Origin: Streptomyces iranensis
GTDB taxonomy: Bacteria > Actinomycetota > Actinomycetes > Streptomycetales > Streptomycetaceae
Length of the DNA: 64,000 nt
Direction: 5' to 3'
Assembly (NCBI RefSeq): GCF_017874715.1
Contig: NZ_JAGGLR010000008.1
Location: forward strand, 124,001-188,000
The notes below the pieces were generated by a model, which saw nothing but the letters and a program-made list of their open reading frames with translations, was not told where the DNA came from and made no database searches. Below, piece after piece: positions 16,987 through 25,573 of this stretch. A program made the position numbers and the translations under genes. Each line of letters starts with the position of its first letter. Positions within the stretch are counted from its first letter, which is position 1.

Positions 16987-18401
16987 GTCCGCTCCGGCCG
17001 CCGCCGCGCCGCATCCGTCCGCTGCCGCCCCAGGGCCCCGATCCCATCCCAGGGACGCCAGGGACGCCATGGACGCCTTACGGCGCGCACGGTCAGATAC
17101 GCGGCCACGCCCAGGAAGGCGGCGCCGATCAGCGGATAGACGGCGGTCAGCAGCATCTGGGCCGGGTTCTGGTGGAGCTCCACCCGGGCCGGCCGGCTGT
17201 GGGGCGCGTACCAGACCATGAAGGAGCAGAACAGCAGCCCGGTCACCACCGTCCAGGCCGTCCAGCCCGCGGTGCGCCGCCGCCCCGCCTCCACCGCGAG
17301 CAGCAGGACCATCGGGACGGCCCACACCCAGTGGTGCGACCAGGAGACCGGGCTGACCATGAGGGCGGTCACCGCGCAGGTCAGGGCGGCCCAGGCACGG
17401 GCGTTCGGCAGGCGGCTGTCGTCGGTCAGCTGGGCGGCCACCGCCGTGGCCAGGCCCACCAAGCCGACCAGCGCGGCCGCCGCGAGCCACCACATGCCGG
17501 GGTCGGGGGTGTGCAGCACACGGGCGAGGGCGCCCTTGAGGTTCTGGTTGCCCGCGCCCTCGACGTCGCCGGGGCGGTCGGTCGCGAAGACGACCTCGGT
17601 CCAGAAGCGCCGGGAGTCGTGCGGCAGCGCCAGGGCCGAGAAAGCGACCGTAAGGACGAAGGCGGCGGTCGCGACGGCCGCGCGCCGCAGATGGTCGTTC
17701 GGGAAGCGCCGTGGCGGCGGGCCGCTCCCGGGCCCGGCGCGCCTGCGGGCCGCCCCGGCCGCCCGCAGCCGCCGGAGGCCGAGGAAGAGTCCGGCGAGCC
17801 CGAGGAAGACCACGAAGAGCCCCGGGGTGAGCTTGATCCCGGTGGCGATGCCCGTCCCGACCCCCGCCCAGCGGTGGCCCGCCCGGCGGGTCAGATCCCA
17901 CAGCACCAGCGCCGTGACCAGCAGATTGATCTGCCCGTAGCGCAGGGTCGTCCATACCGGCTCGCACCACACCCCGACGGCGGCCAGGGCCAGGACGGCG
18001 GCCGGTCGCGGCACCCGCGCGGGCAGTCGGATCAGCCGCAGCGACAGATGGGCCACGGCGACCATCAGGGCGAGATCGACGGCCGTCCCGAAGGTCCGCA
18101 GGACGCCCGTGCTCATCACGGTCAGCGGGGTGAAGAGCAGCGCCGCGAACGGCGGATAGGTATTGGGGAGATTGTGCTCGGTCGCCCGCATGTCATACAG
18201 ATCCATCGCATCGCGTACGGTCCGTCCCTCGGCGCGGTAGACCAGCAGATCGACCATCGACACCTGGGCGGCCCGCTGCGCGATCCAGAACCCGGTGAAG
18301 GAGAGCAGACAGAAGACCGCGGCGCACAGGACCGGTCGGCGCGGTACGAGGGCGCGGGCCCGGTGGATACGGGAGTCGGCGAGCGTCCGGGTGGCGGTCA
18401 C
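16971..18401 (-). CDS. Polytopic membrane glycosyltransferase, GT87/DUF2029-like
   Basis: A 476-residue membrane protein with about ten hydrophobic helices and the features of GT-C mannosyltransferase-like proteins: LVYRAEGRTVRDAMDLYD in the first periplasmic loop, NTYPPFAALLFTPL, GQINLLVTALVLWDL, GIATGIKLTPGLFVVF and SPVSWSHHWVWAVP. Family members (PimE-like, GT87) use polyprenyl-phosphate sugars at the outer membrane face. GTG at 18401 is chosen because ctggag lies 5 bases upstream and the protein then starts just before the first helix. It converges on and overlaps the ADP-ribosylglycohydrolase by 16 bp. Arg/Pro-rich short repeats mark the C-terminus. Exact donor and acceptor unknown. Confidence 0.85.
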   Translation of the reverse strand: MTATRTLADSRIHRARALVPRRPVLCAAVFCLLSFTGFWIAQRAAQVSMVDLLVYRAEGRTVRDAMDLYDMRATEHNLPNTYPPFAALLFTPLTVMSTGVLRTFGTAVDLALMVAVAHLSLRLIRLPARVPRPAAVLALAAVGVWCEPVWTTLRYGQINLLVTALVLWDLTRRAGHRWAGVGTGIATGIKLTPGLFVVFLGLAGLFLGLRRLRAAGAARRRAGPGSGPPPRRFPNDHLRRAAVATAAFVLTVAFSALALPHDSRRFWTEVVFATDRPGDVEGAGNQNLKGALARVLHTPDPGMWWLAAAALVGLVGLATAVAAQLTDDSRLPNARAWAALTCAVTALMVSPVSWSHHWVWAVPMVLLLAVEAGRRRTAGWTAWTVVTGLLFCSFMVWYAPHSRPARVELHQNPAQMLLTAVYPLIGAAFLGVAAYLTVRAVRRPWRPWRPWDGIGALGRQRTDAARRRPERTYARG

Positions 18402-18647
18402 GGGGGCTCCAGAGGTCCCTGAGGACGGCGGCTCGGTGGGGACGGGCGAGTCGGGTCCGGGTGGTGCGGTCGGTGCGGTTGGTGCGTTCGGTGGCAGGCG
18501 GGCTCGGGCGGCCGACCATAGTACGTTCCGGATGAGAACCGCAGGTGAGCAAAAGGTTGCCTGGACAGGCGGGGATCTCCTCATCGCCACCCCGGCCCCG
18601 CGTTCCACTTCCGCCCCGCCGGGTACGGTCGGCCGTAAGGTGGCCCG

Positions 18648-19226
18648 GTGCCTGCCTCCGCCGCCGTCATACGTGATGCCACCCACGCCGACCTGGACGC
18701 CATCGCCGCGATCTTCGGTCACTACGTCACCGAGACCGTCGTCACCTTCGAGGAGACCCCGCCCACCGCCGAGGACTGGGCGCGGCGGCTCGCGGAGCTG
18801 ACCGACCGGGGCCTGCCGTTCCTGGTCGCCGAGGTCGACGACGGCCTTACGGCCCTCGAAGACGACGGCCTTACGGTCCCCGAAGACGACGGCCTTACGG
18901 TCGTCGGATACGCCTACGCCGGGCCCTGGCGCCCCAAGCCCGCCTACCGCCACACCGCCGAGGACGCCATCTACCTCGCCCCCGGGCGGACCGGCGCGGG
19001 GCTCGGGGCCGCGTTGCTCGGCGCCCTGCTGTCCCGCTGTGCCGAGGCGGGCGTTCGGCAGGTCGTCGCGGTCATCGCCGACTCCGGCAGCGATGCCTCG
19101 GCCGCCCTGCACCGGCGCTTCGGCTTCCGCCCGGCGGGACTGCTGGCCGGGGTCGGCCACAAGCACGGACGGTGGATCGACACCCACCTCATGCAGTGCG
19201 ACCTGACGGCCCGCGCCAACCAATAG
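18648..19226 (+). CDS. GNAT N-acetyltransferase, phosphinothricin-acetyltransferase-like
   Basis: A 192-residue GNAT protein. AVIRDATHADLDAIAAIFGHYVTETVVTFEE is the opening typical of Pat/Bar and MddA-like enzymes; the acetyl-CoA loop appears as LAPGRTGAGLGAALLGALL, and SGSDASAALHRRFGFRPAGLLAGVGHKHGRWIDTHLMQ closes the fold. Such enzymes acetylate methionine sulfone, sulfoximine or phosphinothricin-like amines. Between two core strands there is an insertion of three tandem 8-residue repeats (DDGLTxxE) not expected in the family. GTG start at 18648, with aagg upstream. Divergent from the glycosyltransferase gene. Confidence 0.88.
   Translation: MPASAAVIRDATHADLDAIAAIFGHYVTETVVTFEETPPTAEDWARRLAELTDRGLPFLVAEVDDGLTALEDDGLTVPEDDGLTVVGYAYAGPWRPKPAYRHTAEDAIYLAPGRTGAGLGAALLGALLSRCAEAGVRQVVAVIADSGSDASAALHRRFGFRPAGLLAGVGHKHGRWIDTHLMQCDLTARANQ
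18837..18908 (+). repeat. Three tandem 24-bp coding repeats in the GNAT gene
   Basis: Units 18837-18860, 18861-18884 and 18885-18908 all begin gacgacggccttacgg and encode DDGLTALE, DDGLTVPE and DDGLTVVG. The array keeps frame, so it lengthens one loop of the enzyme. Confidence 0.9.
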
Positions 19227-19284
19227 ACGGCACGCATCCATAGCCGCCACGCACCCATGGACAGCGCGCACCCACAGAGAGAAC

Positions 19285-19329
19285 CGGGCCGCCGGTCACC
19301 CCGCACTGGGTGGTGACCGGCGGCCCGGA
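19285..19329. terminator. Strong bidirectional hairpin between convergent genes
   Basis: ccgggccgccggtcacc (19285-19301) pairs perfectly with 19313-19329 across an 11-base loop. It lies between the stops of the GNAT (+) and symporter (-) genes and can end both transcripts. Confidence 0.85.
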
Positions 19330-19352
19330 TCATGGCCGCCGCGCGGAAGGCG

Positions 19353-20927
19353 TCAGTCCGTGGCGCCCGCGACCGACTTGCGGCCGTCCGCGTCGCCCTG
19401 CTCCGGCACCGACAGCGCGGCACTCGCTGAACCCGGCCCGTCGTCATCCGAGTTGAGCGAGGCGAGGATGGCATCGCGCTCCGGGGTGTCCTCCGGCTTG
19501 AGGTAGCCGATGACGATGAAGAGCACGAGCGAGACCGCGAGCGGGACGGAGATCTGGTACTCCAGGTTCACGCCTCCGTCGATCGCGTCGTTGATCGGGT
19601 AGTTGACCAGGTAGAAGGCGATCAGCCCCATGGCCCAGCTGACCAGCGCCGCCGTCGGACCCGACTTGCGGAAGGTGTGCAGCATGCCGAGCATCAGCGG
19701 AATCGCGATCGGCCCCATGAGCCCGGCGACCCACTTGATCACAACGGTGATGATGTCCCCGAAGAAGTCCGAGTTCACCTGGGTGGCGATGGCCATCGAC
19801 AGGGCGAGGAAGAGCAGCGTGGTGTAGCGGGCCGCGAGCAGCCCGGTGCGGGAGGACCATTCCCGTACGGATTTGAAGACGGCGGGCATGATGTCCCGGG
19901 TCACCACGGCCGCGATCGCGTTGGCGTCCGAGGAGCACATCGCCATGGTGTGCGAGAAGAAGCCGACGATGACCAGGCCCAGCAGACCGTGCGGCAGCAG
20001 ATGTTCGGCCATCTCGGCGTACGAGTCGGCGGGCTTGTCCGTCTTGATGATCAGCGGCGCGACCCACATGGGGAAGAACAGCACCAGGGGCCAGACGAAC
20101 CACAGAATGGCCGACAGCCGGGCCGAGCGCTTGGCGGAGTGGGCGCTGTCGGTCGCCATATAGCGCTGCGCCTGGTTCCACATGCCGCCGTTGTACTCGA
20201 AGGTCTTGATGAAGAGGTACGCGAGCAGGAAGACCAGGGTGTACGGGCCGACGGTCGGCTCGTGGTGGCTGTCGGGGAGGTCGTCCCAGACGGTCCAGAA
20301 GGTGCTGAAGCCGTCCAGCTCGTGGAGTACGGCGATCAGCATCGAGATGCCCGCCACGAACTGGATGATGAACTGGCCGAGTTCGGTGAGCGCGTCGGCC
20401 CACAGCCCGCCGACGGTGCAGTAGACGGCGGTGACCGCGCCCGTGATCAGGATGCCCTGGTTGAGTGAGACACCGGTGAAGATGGAGAGCAGGGTGGCGA
20501 TGGCCGCCCACTTGGCACCCACGTCCACGATCTTCAACAGAACCCCGGACCAGGCCAGCGCCTGCTGCGTGGGCAGGTTGTAGCGGTTCTTCAGATATTC
20601 GAGCGGCGAGGCCACCCTGAGTTTGCTGCGCACCCGGTTCAGGCGCGGCGCGAAGAGGTTGGCGCCGATCGCGACGCCGATGGCGATGGGGAAGGACCAG
20701 GTGACATAGGAGGTGATGCCGTATTGGTAGGCGATGGCCGCGTATCCCGTGAACATCACCGCGCTGTAGCCGGACATGTGGTGCGAGATCCCGGACAGCC
20801 ACCAGGGCATCTTGCCGCCCGCGGTGAAGAAGTCGCTGACGTTGTCCACACGCTTGTGGGACCAGAGGCCGATGCCGACCATGACACCGAAGTATCCGAT
20901 CAGTACAACCCAGTCGAGACTGTTCAT
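19353..20927 (-). CDS. Sodium:solute symporter (SSS family)
   Basis: A 524-residue integral membrane transporter with 13 or so helices. It begins MNSLDWVVLIGYFGVMVGIGLWSHKRV, then FFTAGGKMPWWLSGISHHMSGYSAVMFTGYAAIAY, the signature start of SSS/SGLT-like proteins, and ends in a charged cytoplasmic tail. The MSGYSAVM and WADALTELGQ segments match the Na+-coupled sugar/solute branch. The ATG at 20927 is supported by gggagggg just upstream; a longer frame to 21053 lacks this support. Likely substrates are sugars or organic solutes; no enzyme neighbour points to one. Confidence 0.9.
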   Translation of the reverse strand: MNSLDWVVLIGYFGVMVGIGLWSHKRVDNVSDFFTAGGKMPWWLSGISHHMSGYSAVMFTGYAAIAYQYGITSYVTWSFPIAIGVAIGANLFAPRLNRVRSKLRVASPLEYLKNRYNLPTQQALAWSGVLLKIVDVGAKWAAIATLLSIFTGVSLNQGILITGAVTAVYCTVGGLWADALTELGQFIIQFVAGISMLIAVLHELDGFSTFWTVWDDLPDSHHEPTVGPYTLVFLLAYLFIKTFEYNGGMWNQAQRYMATDSAHSAKRSARLSAILWFVWPLVLFFPMWVAPLIIKTDKPADSYAEMAEHLLPHGLLGLVIVGFFSHTMAMCSSDANAIAAVVTRDIMPAVFKSVREWSSRTGLLAARYTTLLFLALSMAIATQVNSDFFGDIITVVIKWVAGLMGPIAIPLMLGMLHTFRKSGPTAALVSWAMGLIAFYLVNYPINDAIDGGVNLEYQISVPLAVSLVLFIVIGYLKPEDTPERDAILASLNSDDDGPGSASAALSVPEQGDADGRKSVAGATD

Positions 20928-21241
20928 GTCCCCTCCCAGGGGTCCGCCATATGAACGGGAGCGCACTTCGCCGCGACGTTCGTCATGGACGGTTCCCCCG
21001 AGCGGGAGCGGGGTACTTCCGGGATTGAACCGCTCGTTCGGGTGACCGGTCAAGGGTTCTATAGGTCACGAATGTGAACGCAGATCAGAAAGAAGAACGA
21101 ATTTACGCTTTCTTGACCTGACGGGGCGTTGTCGTTCGCATGTCTGTACGCCCACGATGAGCGGGCACTTCGTCAGACGCACGCCCATCGATCGCTGGGT
21201 CGCACGGGAGCGGGATCCCGAAAGGCCGGACAGGAGTCGCG
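20928..21241. other. Intergenic region upstream of the symporter
   Basis: No gene is seen in these 314 bp. A stretch from about 21056 to 21120 is clearly AT-richer than its surroundings and probably holds the symporter promoter and regulatory sites; no clear -35/-10 pair could be fixed. Confidence 0.45.
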
Positions 21242-22024
21242 CTAACGCATCAGTTCACCAGCGTTCACCAGCAGCGACTGCCCGGTGATCGCCCGTGCCC
21301 GGTCGGAGGCCAGGAACGCCGCGGCCTCCGCCACATCGCCGTCCGTCGCCAGCTCCGGCAGGGCCATCCGGTCGGTGAGCCGGCTCAGCACCTCGGCCTC
21401 GCTCACGCCCTCGGTCTGCGCGGTGAAGGTCACATACGCCTGCACCGGCGGCCCCCACATCCAGCCGGGCTGCACGGTGTTGACCCGTATCCGGTGCGGA
21501 CCCAGCTCACGCGCGAGCGCGTACATGGCGGAGGTCAGCGCGCCCTTGGAGGCGGCGTAGGCGGTCTGGCGCAGCTCGGTGGGGGCGGCTGACGACGACT
21601 GGGTGCCGATCAGCACGACCGAGCCCCCGCTCCGCTTCAGCGCGGGCAGACAGGCACGGGTCATCCGGAGCGTCCCGAACAGATTGATGTCCACCACCCG
21701 CGCCCAGGAGGCGAAGTCGGCGTCCTCCAGCCCGCCGAAGTGGCTGTCCAGCGCGGCCACATGGACCACGGCGTCGATCCGGCCGAAGCGGTCGAGGGCG
21801 AGCGTGGCGAGGGCCTCGCACTGCGCCTCGTCCGCGATGTCGGTGGGCCGCCAGGCGGTGTGCTCACCGCCCGGATCGACCTCCTCCGCCACCTTCGGCA
21901 GCCGCTCCCCGGTCCGCGCGCCCAGCACCACCCGGGCCCCGTCCCGGACGCACGCGGCCACCACCCGGGCTCCCAGTCCGGGTCCGACCCCGGAGACGAC
22001 GACGGTCTTGTCCCGCAGCGGCAT
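21242..22024 (-). CDS. SDR family oxidoreductase
   Basis: A 260-residue SDR with VVSGVGPGLGARV (a variant of the TGxxxGIG cofactor motif, SGVGPGLG near residues 11-18), VVHVAAL in place of NNAG, the catalytic set Ser near GTQSS and Tyr-Lys in AYAASKGAL, and the end ITGQSLLVNAGELMR. The altered NNAG motif places it in a divergent actinobacterial SDR subgroup. ATG at 22024 is preceded by gggaggg. A CTGRCG-N3-CGTCAG palindrome (22042-22056) lies 18-32 bp upstream. Divergent from the unknown gene at 22179, which has the same operator. Confidence 0.88.
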   Translation of the reverse strand: MPLRDKTVVVSGVGPGLGARVVAACVRDGARVVLGARTGERLPKVAEEVDPGGEHTAWRPTDIADEAQCEALATLALDRFGRIDAVVHVAALDSHFGGLEDADFASWARVVDINLFGTLRMTRACLPALKRSGGSVVLIGTQSSSAAPTELRQTAYAASKGALTSAMYALARELGPHRIRVNTVQPGWMWGPPVQAYVTFTAQTEGVSEAEVLSRLTDRMALPELATDGDVAEAAAFLASDRARAITGQSLLVNAGELMR

Positions 22025-22041
22025 GGCGGTCCCTCCCGTAT

Positions 22042-22056
22042 CTGGCGTCGCGTCAG
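22042..22056. promoter_or_regulatory. Operator ctggcg-tcg-cgtcag before the SDR gene
   Basis: One mismatch from the CTGACG-N3-CGTCAG palindrome; it lies directly upstream of the minus-strand SDR start at 22024. Confidence 0.6.
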
Positions 22057-22148
22057 GTTAGGGGTGCGGCCGTGAGATGGCCAGAGCGCCACCGGCCCCG
22101 TTTCGCCGTCCGATTCCGCGCACTTGATTCGTGCGCACCCCTCCCCAA

Positions 22149-22163
22149 CTGACGTCACGTCAG
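22149..22163. promoter_or_regulatory. Operator ctgacg-tca-cgtcag before the divergent unknown gene
   Basis: A perfect match to the shared palindrome with 6-bp arms, 15 bp before the ATG at 22179 and probably covering the transcription start. Confidence 0.7.
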
Positions 22164-22178
22164 CTAAACCTGAGGGAC

Positions 22179-23006
22179 ATGACGAGCGACGCGTACGCGG
22201 AACTGGCCTCCGTCGGCCCGTACGGGGTGCGTCCGGGCCATGCCCTGATCACCCTGGTCGAGCCGCACCCGGGTCATGAGTACGCCTACAACCGCTGGTA
22301 CGAGGACGACCACTTCATCGCGGGCGCGATGGCCATGCCCTGGATGTACGCGGGCCGCCGCTGGGTCGCCACCCGTGAGCTGCAACTGCTGCGCTACCCC
22401 GGGAAGTCGGCGATCGCCCAGCCGGTGACCGCCGGCTGCTACCTCTCCGTCTACTGGCTCACCGAGGGGCGCTACGCGGACCACATGCGGTGGACGGTCG
22501 GCATCAACAAGCGGCTCCTGCGGGACGGGCGGGTCTACCAGGACCGTACGCACATCTTCACGGCCTTCCAGGACCACGAGGCCACCGTCTACCGGGACGG
22601 GGCGGCCGGGCCGCGTGATCACCACGCGCTGGACCACCCCTACGCCGGGCTGGCACTGGAGGTGATCGAGAGCGAGGGCCCGGAGCAGCGGGAGGAACTG
22701 CTCGCATGGCTCCGATCCAGACATCTGCCGCGCCGGCTCGCGGGCTCGCCCGCTGCGATGGTGACGGTCTTCCGGCCAACCCCGCTGCCCTCGGACCGGA
22801 TGTCGTATGTGAAGCAGGTCGAGGGGGTCGACACCCGGCTGACCCTGCTCTGGTTCCTGGAGTCCGATCCCCGGGAGTGCTGGGACCCCTGTTTCACCGG
22901 TCTGGACGGTGAAGTGGCCGCTGCCGGTCTCGGCCGGGTGGAATTCATGGCGCCGTTCATTCCGACGATTCCCGGTACGGACCAATACGTGGCGGAACTC
23001 CGCTGA
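22179..23006 (+). CDS. Uncharacterised protein, possible tandem EthD-like (dimeric alpha/beta barrel) fold
   Basis: A 275-residue soluble protein I do not recognise with certainty. Two halves look alike in plan: ALITLVEPHPGHEYAYNRWYEDDHF followed later by LALEVIESEGPEQREELLAWLRSRH and MVTVFRPTPLP; beta strand, helix with His/Trp/Tyr, then strand recalls EthD or stress-responsive ferredoxin-like barrels used in degradation and ring-modification pathways. There is no signal peptide or membrane segment. ATG at 22179 with tgaggga at 22171-22177. It is divergent from an SDR and shares its operator type, so both probably act on the same compound. Confidence 0.6.
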   Translation: MTSDAYAELASVGPYGVRPGHALITLVEPHPGHEYAYNRWYEDDHFIAGAMAMPWMYAGRRWVATRELQLLRYPGKSAIAQPVTAGCYLSVYWLTEGRYADHMRWTVGINKRLLRDGRVYQDRTHIFTAFQDHEATVYRDGAAGPRDHHALDHPYAGLALEVIESEGPEQREELLAWLRSRHLPRRLAGSPAAMVTVFRPTPLPSDRMSYVKQVEGVDTRLTLLWFLESDPRECWDPCFTGLDGEVAAAGLGRVEFMAPFIPTIPGTDQYVAELR

Positions 23007-23039
23007 AGCGGCGATGCGGGAAAGCGCCGGAAACGGCAA

Positions 23040-23079
23040 GAGCCCTCTCGGCAGGGACGGCGACCGGTCGAGAGGGCTC
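23040..23079. terminator. Hairpin between convergent genes
   Basis: gagccctctcg (23040-23050) pairs perfectly with cgagagggctc (23069-23079). It lies between the unknown gene (+) and the DUF397 gene (-). Confidence 0.75.
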
Positions 23080-23139
23080 GGATGCGGGCTTGGCGCTCCG
23101 CGCCGCCGACCGCGCTACCGCGGCCGGGTGTTGCGGAGA

Positions 23140-23349
23140 TCAGCCGAGGTCGAAGGTGCCTCGGCTGACGTCGGACACAAAGGCCGACCACGATGCGGGG
23201 GCGAAGTTGAGCGTCGGTCCCTGCGGGTCCTTGGAGTCGCGCACGGCGATCTCGCTGATGACCGGGGAGGAGATTTCCACGCAAGCGCCGTTTCCGGCCG
23301 AGTACGAGGATTTCACCCACATGCTCGTCTTTCCCTGCTGAATGGACAC
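23140..23349 (-). CDS. Small DUF397 protein, partner of the upstream XRE regulator
   Basis: A 69-residue protein starting VSIQQGKTSMWVKSSYSAGN and containing ACVEIS, VRDSKDPQGP and FAPASWSAFV, the conserved blocks of DUF397. GTG at 23349 is preferred because cggag lies 6 bases upstream and relatives start with (M)SIQQG; an ATG at 23322 is the alternative. In streptomycetes such proteins are usually encoded beside a WhiJ-like XRE regulator, as here; from memory the SCO4441/SCO4442 pair (called Scr1/Scr2) is a toxin-antitoxin-like regulatory example, and this could be its counterpart. The proteins affect development or antibiotic production in known cases. Confidence 0.9.
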   Translation of the reverse strand: MSIQQGKTSMWVKSSYSAGNGACVEISSPVISEIAVRDSKDPQGPTLNFAPASWSAFVSDVSRGTFDLG

Positions 23350-23542
23350 GATTGCTCCGATGCATTGTGTAGATGAGACGTACCCCCGATTGGAGGCGTC
23401 ACCGACGTTACTCGGCAACATCGTCTGGAAAGCGGGCCATTCACTCGACCGGATGGCATATTCCCGTGGCCCCTTCCGTGGCGAGGCGCGGAGGTGTAGC
23501 CTCCGCCCTTCGCCGTTCGCGCCGGAGCGTTTCCGTCCCCCC

Positions 23543-24436
23543 TCAGTCCGCCGGTGCCGCCTCGCTCTCCTCCTGGTGCCTGCGGGCGTGCTCCTGGGCC
23601 ATCTCGGTGATGAACTGGCGGCTCTGATCCGCGTTCAGCGCCTGGGCCCGCAGATGCTCGTACATCATGCTGTAGCTCTGCACATCGCTGAGCTTCTCCA
23701 GATACAGGTCGCTGGTCACGCCCTCGAGATAGACGACGCTGGTGTCCGACTCGTCGGAGAACTCCAGAATGGTGAACTGCCCGCTCATCCCCGGATGCGA
23801 CCCCATGTCGAAGGGCAGCGCCTGCACCGTCACATGGGGCTCGTGGCTCATCCGGACCAGATAGTCCAGCTGATCGCTCATGATCTTGGAATTGCCGACC
23901 ACCCGCCGCATCGCCGCCTCGTCCACGACCGCCCACAGCCGAAGCGGGGCCAGCGGGTCGGTGATCCGCTCCTGGCGCCTGAGCCGGACCTGCACCCGCT
24001 GCGCGATCTGGTCCTGCGGGGCCTCCGGCAGGGCGCCGCTGATCACCGCCTCCGCGTACTCCGGGGTCTGCAAGAGGCCGGGCAGCACCTGGGGTTCGTA
24101 GACCCGCAGCGACGCCGCGTCCGTCTCGAAGCCGATGTAGACGCTGTACGGCACATCGCCGAACGCGTTCCACCAGCCCTGCTGGCGAGACTCCTTCGCC
24201 ATTTGCATCAGGGAATCGACCAGCGCCTTGTCCTCCACCTTGTAGGTGCGGCACAGGTCGCGCACATCGCGCTGACTGATGCTGCGGCGCCCGTTCTCCA
24301 GTCGGCTGATCTTCGACTGGGAGACCATCAGCTCCTCCGCCACCTCCTCCGCCGTCATGCCCTTCTCCTGGCGGAGCCTGCGCAGTTCCTGGCCCAACCG
24401 GCGTCGCCGGACAGTGGGGCCGACGTTCGATGTCAC
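23543..24436 (-). CDS. WhiJ-like XRE-family regulator with DUF5753 C-terminal domain
   Basis: A 297-residue regulator. The HTH lies near residues 11-65 (LRRLRQEKGMTAEEVAEELMVSQSKISRLENGRR), and the rest is the DUF5753-type domain with YEPQVLPGLLQTPEYAEAV and QRVQVRLRRQERI. It pairs with the DUF397 gene 193 bp downstream on the same strand; the gap contains a short hairpin (cggagg-tgtag-cctccg, 23489-23505) and may hold a second promoter. GTG at 24436 with ccggagg about 10 bases upstream. Members of this class bind their own promoters and are held in check by the DUF397 partner, according to work on Streptomyces pairs. Confidence 0.9.
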   Translation of the reverse strand: MTSNVGPTVRRRRLGQELRRLRQEKGMTAEEVAEELMVSQSKISRLENGRRSISQRDVRDLCRTYKVEDKALVDSLMQMAKESRQQGWWNAFGDVPYSVYIGFETDAASLRVYEPQVLPGLLQTPEYAEAVISGALPEAPQDQIAQRVQVRLRRQERITDPLAPLRLWAVVDEAAMRRVVGNSKIMSDQLDYLVRMSHEPHVTVQALPFDMGSHPGMSGQFTILEFSDESDTSVVYLEGVTSDLYLEKLSDVQSYSMMYEHLRAQALNADQSRQFITEMAQEHARRHQEESEAAPAD

Positions 24437-24817
24437 GGGACGTGCACCTCCGGCTTCGTACTGCTGATTTATGCTGCTCAGCAGCCTGCCACTACCGGAC
24501 GGGGCCGCGCTGGGAAATGGCCGCACAAGGGCGGCCGCACAACGGTGGGCGAACGCGCGCGCGGGGCGGTGGGACGGCCGGTCGTCCAAGACGGCCGTCC
24601 CACCACCCCGCGCGCTTCAGCGGCTCCCGAACCGGGTCAGTGGGGACTGCGGTGCGGTCGGTGGAGCGTCAGTGGTGCTCGGTGCTGCTCGGAGCCGGAC
24701 GGTGGCGCTCCGCCCCGGACGGTGCCGGGAACGGTGTCCGCCGCCCCGCTGACGGGCTGCTGGTGCGTTCGACGGGCTGGGTGGTGCGTGCTGGTGCGAT
24801 GGTGCCCCGAAGGGGCC
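24437..24817. other. Non-coding gap between the GPP34 and XRE genes
   Basis: No gene is seen. It contains the large hairpin at 24557-24615 and, next to the XRE start, the AT-richer sequence around 24460-24480 that probably holds the XRE promoter. Confidence 0.5.
24557..24615. terminator. Large hairpin downstream of the GPP34 gene
   Basis: The segment ending gtgggacggccg at 24580 pairs with cggccgtcccac (24592-24603), and the stem continues through gcgcgcggggc against ccccgcgcgc with small mismatches. Probably ends the GPP34 transcript about 210 bp after its stop. Confidence 0.65.
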
Positions 24818-25573
24818 TCAGCGCGCTCCGACGCGGGCCATGCTCCCGCGACGGGACGGCTGGGCCGGAACGCCGGCCGCGGGCTCCGCCGCGGCGCGCG
24901 TGCCCGGCGGTCGGCCCGGTCCTGCGGCCGGTGCGCGCCGTGGCTGCGCCGCGACACCGTTCTGCACGTCCATCACGGCGTGCGCCACGAGACCGCCCAT
25001 CGGGTCGTGCCGGATCAGATCCCGGAGCCTGGAGCGCGAGGAACGCCCCTCGTTCCCGGGATACAGGTGCTTGCCGAGTCCGACCGCGTGGGCCAGGGCG
25101 GCGAGCGCGGCGGTCCGCGGGTCCGGCGGTACGCCGGTGCGGATCGCACTGTCCAGCCGGGCCTTGATCTCCCGGCTGATCGCCGTGTCCGTCGCCTGGT
25201 AGCGCGTCGTCGGCAGTACGCCACACATCTGGCCCGCGACGGCATGCACCATGCCGCAGCGCTCCAGGTGCGTGAGGTACGTCTGGCGCAGCCCCAGTCG
25301 GGGCCCGCCGATCCAGTGGACCGCGCGCACCGGGCTGCCGCGTCGGCGCAGCAACTCCAGCGCGGAGTCCAGAGTCGGATCTCCTGTCGGCCGTGGCAGC
25401 ACCACGGCGATACGATCCCCGTCAGGGGCTATCCGTCCGGCCAGAGCCAGCTCTACTAGCTGTGCCCCGGCAAGACCGAGGTCAAGCGACTGCGGCTGCG
25501 CCGTGGTACCCGTGGTCGGGTCCAAAGCGAGCAGCAGAAGCTCCTCCGGAATTGTTCTGCGGCTCCTGCCCAT
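24818..25573 (-). CDS. GPP34 (GOLPH3/Vps74-like) family protein
   Basis: A 251-residue protein beginning MGRSRRTIPEELLLLALDPTTG, then LGLAGAQLVELALAGRIAPD, the opening of the GPP34 domain; LERCGMVHAVAGQMCGVLPTTRYQATD and TAALAALAHAVGLGKHLYP are also typical. In eukaryotes the family binds phosphoinositides; bacterial copies are frequent in Streptomyces but their role is unknown. The last 50 residues are Ala/Pro/Arg-rich and look disordered. ATG at 25573 with ggagg five bases upstream. Divergent from the carboxypeptidase gene. Confidence 0.85.
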   Translation of the reverse strand: MGRSRRTIPEELLLLALDPTTGTTAQPQSLDLGLAGAQLVELALAGRIAPDGDRIAVVLPRPTGDPTLDSALELLRRRGSPVRAVHWIGGPRLGLRQTYLTHLERCGMVHAVAGQMCGVLPTTRYQATDTAISREIKARLDSAIRTGVPPDPRTAALAALAHAVGLGKHLYPGNEGRSSRSRLRDLIRHDPMGGLVAHAVMDVQNGVAAQPRRAPAAGPGRPPGTRAAAEPAAGVPAQPSRRGSMARVGAR

